NCBI RefSeq assembly: GCF_004771005.1
Contig: NZ_RQHV01000032.1
Coordinates: 53,003-117,002 of the forward strand
Direction of reading: 5' to 3'
Length of the DNA stretch: 64,000 nt
From: Leptospira ilyithenensis
Lineage (GTDB): Bacteria > Spirochaetota > Leptospiria > Leptospirales > Leptospiraceae
Shown here: in pieces, positions 62,203 to 64,000 of the stretch
How the letters are laid out: every line of letters begins with the position of its first letter
Position numbering within the stretch: the stretch's first letter is position 1
Notes under the pieces: model-generated
Told to the model about the DNA's origin: nothing
Database searches by the model: none
The model's input: only the letters and a program-made list of their open reading frames with translations
Position numbers and translations under genes: made by a program

Positions 62203-62430
62203 ATGACCGAATCAACCGCAGCCCGTTTTCATAAAGAGATGACCGTTGGAGAAGCAATTGCCATCCATCCTGAGGCTGGTCTTGTTTTCTCTAGCTACCA
62301 CCTAGGTGGTTGCTCACACTGCTCCATCAACGAAGTCGAGACCATCGAACAAGTTTGCATGGGCTATGGTGTAGAAGTAGACACTCTGATCGATTCTCTC
62401 AACAACCTCTTTGCTGACGACGAAGAATAA
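62203..62430 (+). CDS. DUF1858-domain protein
   Basis: This 75-residue protein belongs to the DUF1858 family, associated with hybrid-cluster and redox disulfide proteins. MTVGEAIAIHPEAGLVF is the family's start, and GGCSHCSINEVETIEQVCMG gives a CxxC pair and a later Cys, then a helix IDSLNNLFADDEE. GAGGTG precedes the ATG. A role in redox sensing or cluster handling is inferred from the family. It is a single gene, followed by repeat module B at 62440. Confidence 0.9.
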   Translation: MTESTAARFHKEMTVGEAIAIHPEAGLVFSSYHLGGCSHCSINEVETIEQVCMGYGVEVDTLIDSLNNLFADDEE

Positions 62431-62439
62431 GATTTAGAC

Positions 62440-62476
62440 CGCCTCCCTCTCCGAGGGATCCGGCTTTTCGCTCCAA
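62440..62476. repeat. dispersed repeat module, inverted copy
   Basis: These 37 bases are the reverse complement of 54758-54794 with one mismatch. Both contain CCCTC and GAGGG around a three-base loop, giving a compact hairpin, and the sequence GGATCCGG next to it. It begins nine bases after the DUF1858 stop and may terminate that transcript. Confidence 0.75.
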
Positions 62477-62705
62477 GCCCTAGCGCGGGGGATTTTGATT
62501 TTCATTTAGTAAGAATTAATCTGTTTGATCGAAATCTTACTTTAACGATCTATGCTTTCTTTTAAGAGCACAGATATAGTATGTCCTGAATGTTTCAAAT
62601 TTAGCACAGACCTATCTAATATTGTAGCTTTTGCAAGGAAGGGCTGCCAATTCGAATTGGATATGTTAGTTGGAACTCATTGGGTGGGGTTAACCACCCA
62701 TCTCG
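62477..62705. other. 229-base gap with two palindromes next to the transposase remnant
   Basis: CCAATTCGAATTGG (62647-62660) is a perfect 14-base palindrome. TGGGTGG (62681-62687) and CCACCCA (62694-62700) form a hairpin around GGTTAA, ending six bases before the transposase remnant. Either could mark the outer end of the insertion element, but no matching copy is seen at the far end near 63360-63400. No coding region is supported. Confidence 0.4.
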
Positions 62706-63354
62706 TTATCCATAAGTAAGTAACTTCCACATGATTGCCGCAGATCGTAATTTATAAAGTCCCCTAGCCAAAGCAAGAACTCCAGGGTGTCCGTCTCCTT
62801 TTTCACCGAGATGTCCGCCAAGTGTTGTTAGAAATAAAATTCTCCAGGCAATGATCGAATCAATGGCAAGAACTCTTTGTAATCGTTCGAATGTTTGAAA
62901 TTGATGTTCTTCAATTTTGCAGCCTGACTTTAAAGTCTTAAAGAAAGTTTCAATCACCCACCTTTGGCGATACTATCCTATTTTTTTAGGAAGCATCTTC
63001 AAAATTGAGAATCGGAATCGTTGTTAGAATGATCCAATGAATAGGATCTCGCCCTTTCGGTGTCCTCTTCCTATCAACTTTCTTTTGGTTGTTCGTTCTT
63101 CCATCTAGGGTCGATTCTCTCGCCCGAACTTGAGAATCAAGAATTCCCAAGGCTGTTCCATCGACAGTTACTGCCAAAGTAGGATGATAGAAAAAACCTT
63201 TCACATACTTTGAATCATTTATGCATCCAAGTCCCTCTATATCGTTACCATTCTGGAACGAGATGTGAAACCACAAAGCCACCAAATGCGTTCCCTCTAA
63301 CACATCTTTACCGCTACCGCAAGCAAAACCTTCCCAATCAGAAATTTTCTTCAA
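62706..63354 (-). pseudogene. IS4-family (IS50/Tn5-like) transposase remnant
   Basis: On the minus strand, IEGLGCINDSKYVKG, FYHPTLAVTVDGTALGILDS and PIHWIILTTIPILNFEDA are transposase core segments. The frame then breaks around 62960-62990 (a stop, one base out of phase) and resumes with YRQRWVIETFFKTLKSGCKI and RLQRVLAIDSIIAWRILFLT, the Y-x2-RWxIE...FK(A/T)LKxGCxxEE signature of Tn5-like transposases. Both the N-terminal third and about 100 residues between the second and third segments are missing. The element is dead and no intact inverted repeats are recognised. Confidence 0.8.
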
Positions 63355-63481
63355 ATAAGTTCGCCTTTTTGCCGCATGGTGCCGGCTAACGTAGACCTAT
63401 ATTGAAAAAATTTTAAAAAATAAATATTTTTTCCCTTTTTTATTTATCAAAAGGAATATACCAATAATATCCGTTATACAA

Positions 63482-64000
63482 ATGCCAGAACGATCCTTAC
63501 GTTTGCTTTTGACTTTTTGTTTGTTCAGTTGTGGGCCGTTAGCGCCCGAGGACTGGGCACCTTCTATGTTTACAGTATCCTTGTTATTAGGCGGAAGTTC
63601 GGCAAACAGCTCAACCTCACTCAAACCAGGACAAACTGTCAATCTCAATGGAGGACAGGGAAATGTCACAGGGACAGTTGTAGATACCGATGGGGACGGG
63701 ATCGCAGATGGAATTGTGATTCATAACGTCGGCCCGGAAGGCAACTCTTCCGGAAGCAGTGCGCCACCCAACCTTGTTTTAATTGATTCCGACGGGGATG
63801 AGGTTCCCAATGGTGTGGATGCAAACGGAGACGGTATCATTGATTATTACCTTTCCATCGGAAATGGTGGATCAGTCAGTTTAACAACACAACCGAACGG
63901 AGGCGGAAACCAGGTAACAGTCGTTCTCGGGCAAGGTTTTGATTCCAACGGAGACGGAGTCGTGGACAATCCCATCCTCAGCCAAATCGCAAATGATACG
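63482..64000 (+). CDS. calcium-binding repeat lipoprotein, start only (runs off the window)
   Basis: The frame is open from ATG 63482 to the right edge (173 codons). It starts with a signal peptide ending in lipobox LFSC (Cys17). Thrombospondin type 3-like calcium repeats follow: DTDGDGIADG, DSDGDEVPNG, DANGDGIIDY and DSNGDGVVDN, acidic DxDGDG loops with even spacing. Such lipoproteins are displayed on spirochaete envelopes and bind calcium. No strong ribosome site is seen, so the exact start is uncertain. The sequence before it is AT-rich and follows the dead transposase. Confidence 0.75.
   Translation, partial: MPERSLRLLLTFCLFSCGPLAPEDWAPSMFTVSLLLGGSSANSSTSLKPGQTVNLNGGQGNVTGTVVDTDGDGIADGIVIHNVGPEGNSSGSSAPPNLVLIDSDGDEVPNGVDANGDGIIDYYLSIGNGGSVSLTTQPNGGGNQVTVVLGQGFDSNGDGVVDNPILSQIANDT

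Noticed and set aside
1..64000. CRISPR array, prophage or integron
   Set aside because: No regularly spaced direct repeats, phage structural genes or integrase were seen.

Overview
The window looks like chromosomal DNA from a spirochaete of the genus Leptospira or a close relative. It is moderately AT-rich, has many short lipoprotein signals with Leptospira-style lipoboxes (LINC, LGFC, NFCS, LFSC), and carries genes typical of that group: a DUF1574/MBOAT pair, class III cyclases, sensor kinases with 7TMR-DISM or PAS domains, an ExxHGH-type pterin synthase and thrombospondin-3-like calcium-binding lipoproteins. No rRNA, tRNA, CRISPR array or intact prophage was found. The genus call is inference from protein families, not from a marker gene.

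Layout. 1-1.6 kb: end of a SpoIIE-type phosphatase, an adenylate-cyclase-like gene and an anti-sigma-type ATPase. 1.6-3.75 kb: a TetR repressor divergent from a two-gene membrane operon that includes an ABA4-like protein, with a palindrome over the promoter. 3.9-6.9 kb: a zinc-ribbon/ankyrin protein, a Rossmann-fold protein and a small exported protein. 7.1-8.85 kb: two adjacent ArsR/SRPBCC modules, each with a palindrome at its first start codon. 8.9-13.9 kb: a gene graveyard with broken RibD-like, SDR, AraC, RelE-like, HicB-like, BASS-transporter and unknown genes around a frameshifted SWIM-domain gene. 13.9-18.5 kb: a lipoprotein, a response regulator and a very large multi-PAS sensor kinase.

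18.8-25.6 kb: the cell-shape operon mreC-mreD-mrdA-rodA and three downstream genes of unknown function. 25.6-33.4 kb: ribF, a STAS protein, a J-domain protein, manA, an extended SDR, a thioesterase, a frameshifted pirin and a beta-propeller protein. 33.6-46.2 kb: metabolism and membrane genes (DJ-1/PfpI, GlpT-like carrier, cysK, a 7TMR-DISM kinase, acetoacetyl-CoA synthetase, MBOAT/DUF1574, dienelactone hydrolase, acyl-CoA dehydrogenase). 46.6-49.7 kb: a fatty-acid desaturase with its dedicated ferredoxin-type reductase, divergent from a TetR regulator, with one matching operator at each start. 49.8-54.4 kb: AraC/VOC pair, SRPBCC and VOC proteins and a kelch lipoprotein.

54.4-64 kb: a mobile-looking intergenic repeat abuts a membrane-anchored, ferredoxin-containing cyclase. 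It is followed by an Npt-type carrier, an aldo/keto reductase, a PEBP protein, a receiver-PAS-HisKA_2 kinase, a pterin synthase, a DUF1858 protein, a decayed IS4-type transposase and the start of a calcium-binding lipoprotein.

The most interesting items are the cyclase with a cytochrome-b-like anchor plus 2Fe-2S domain (54803-56485), the ExxHGH pterin synthase that may replace folate aldolase (61741-62139), the twin-operator desaturase regulon (46641-49715), the dispersed intergenic repeat family, and the many frameshifts. Several of those are repaired by one base in a short homopolymer, so a sequencing cause must be excluded.
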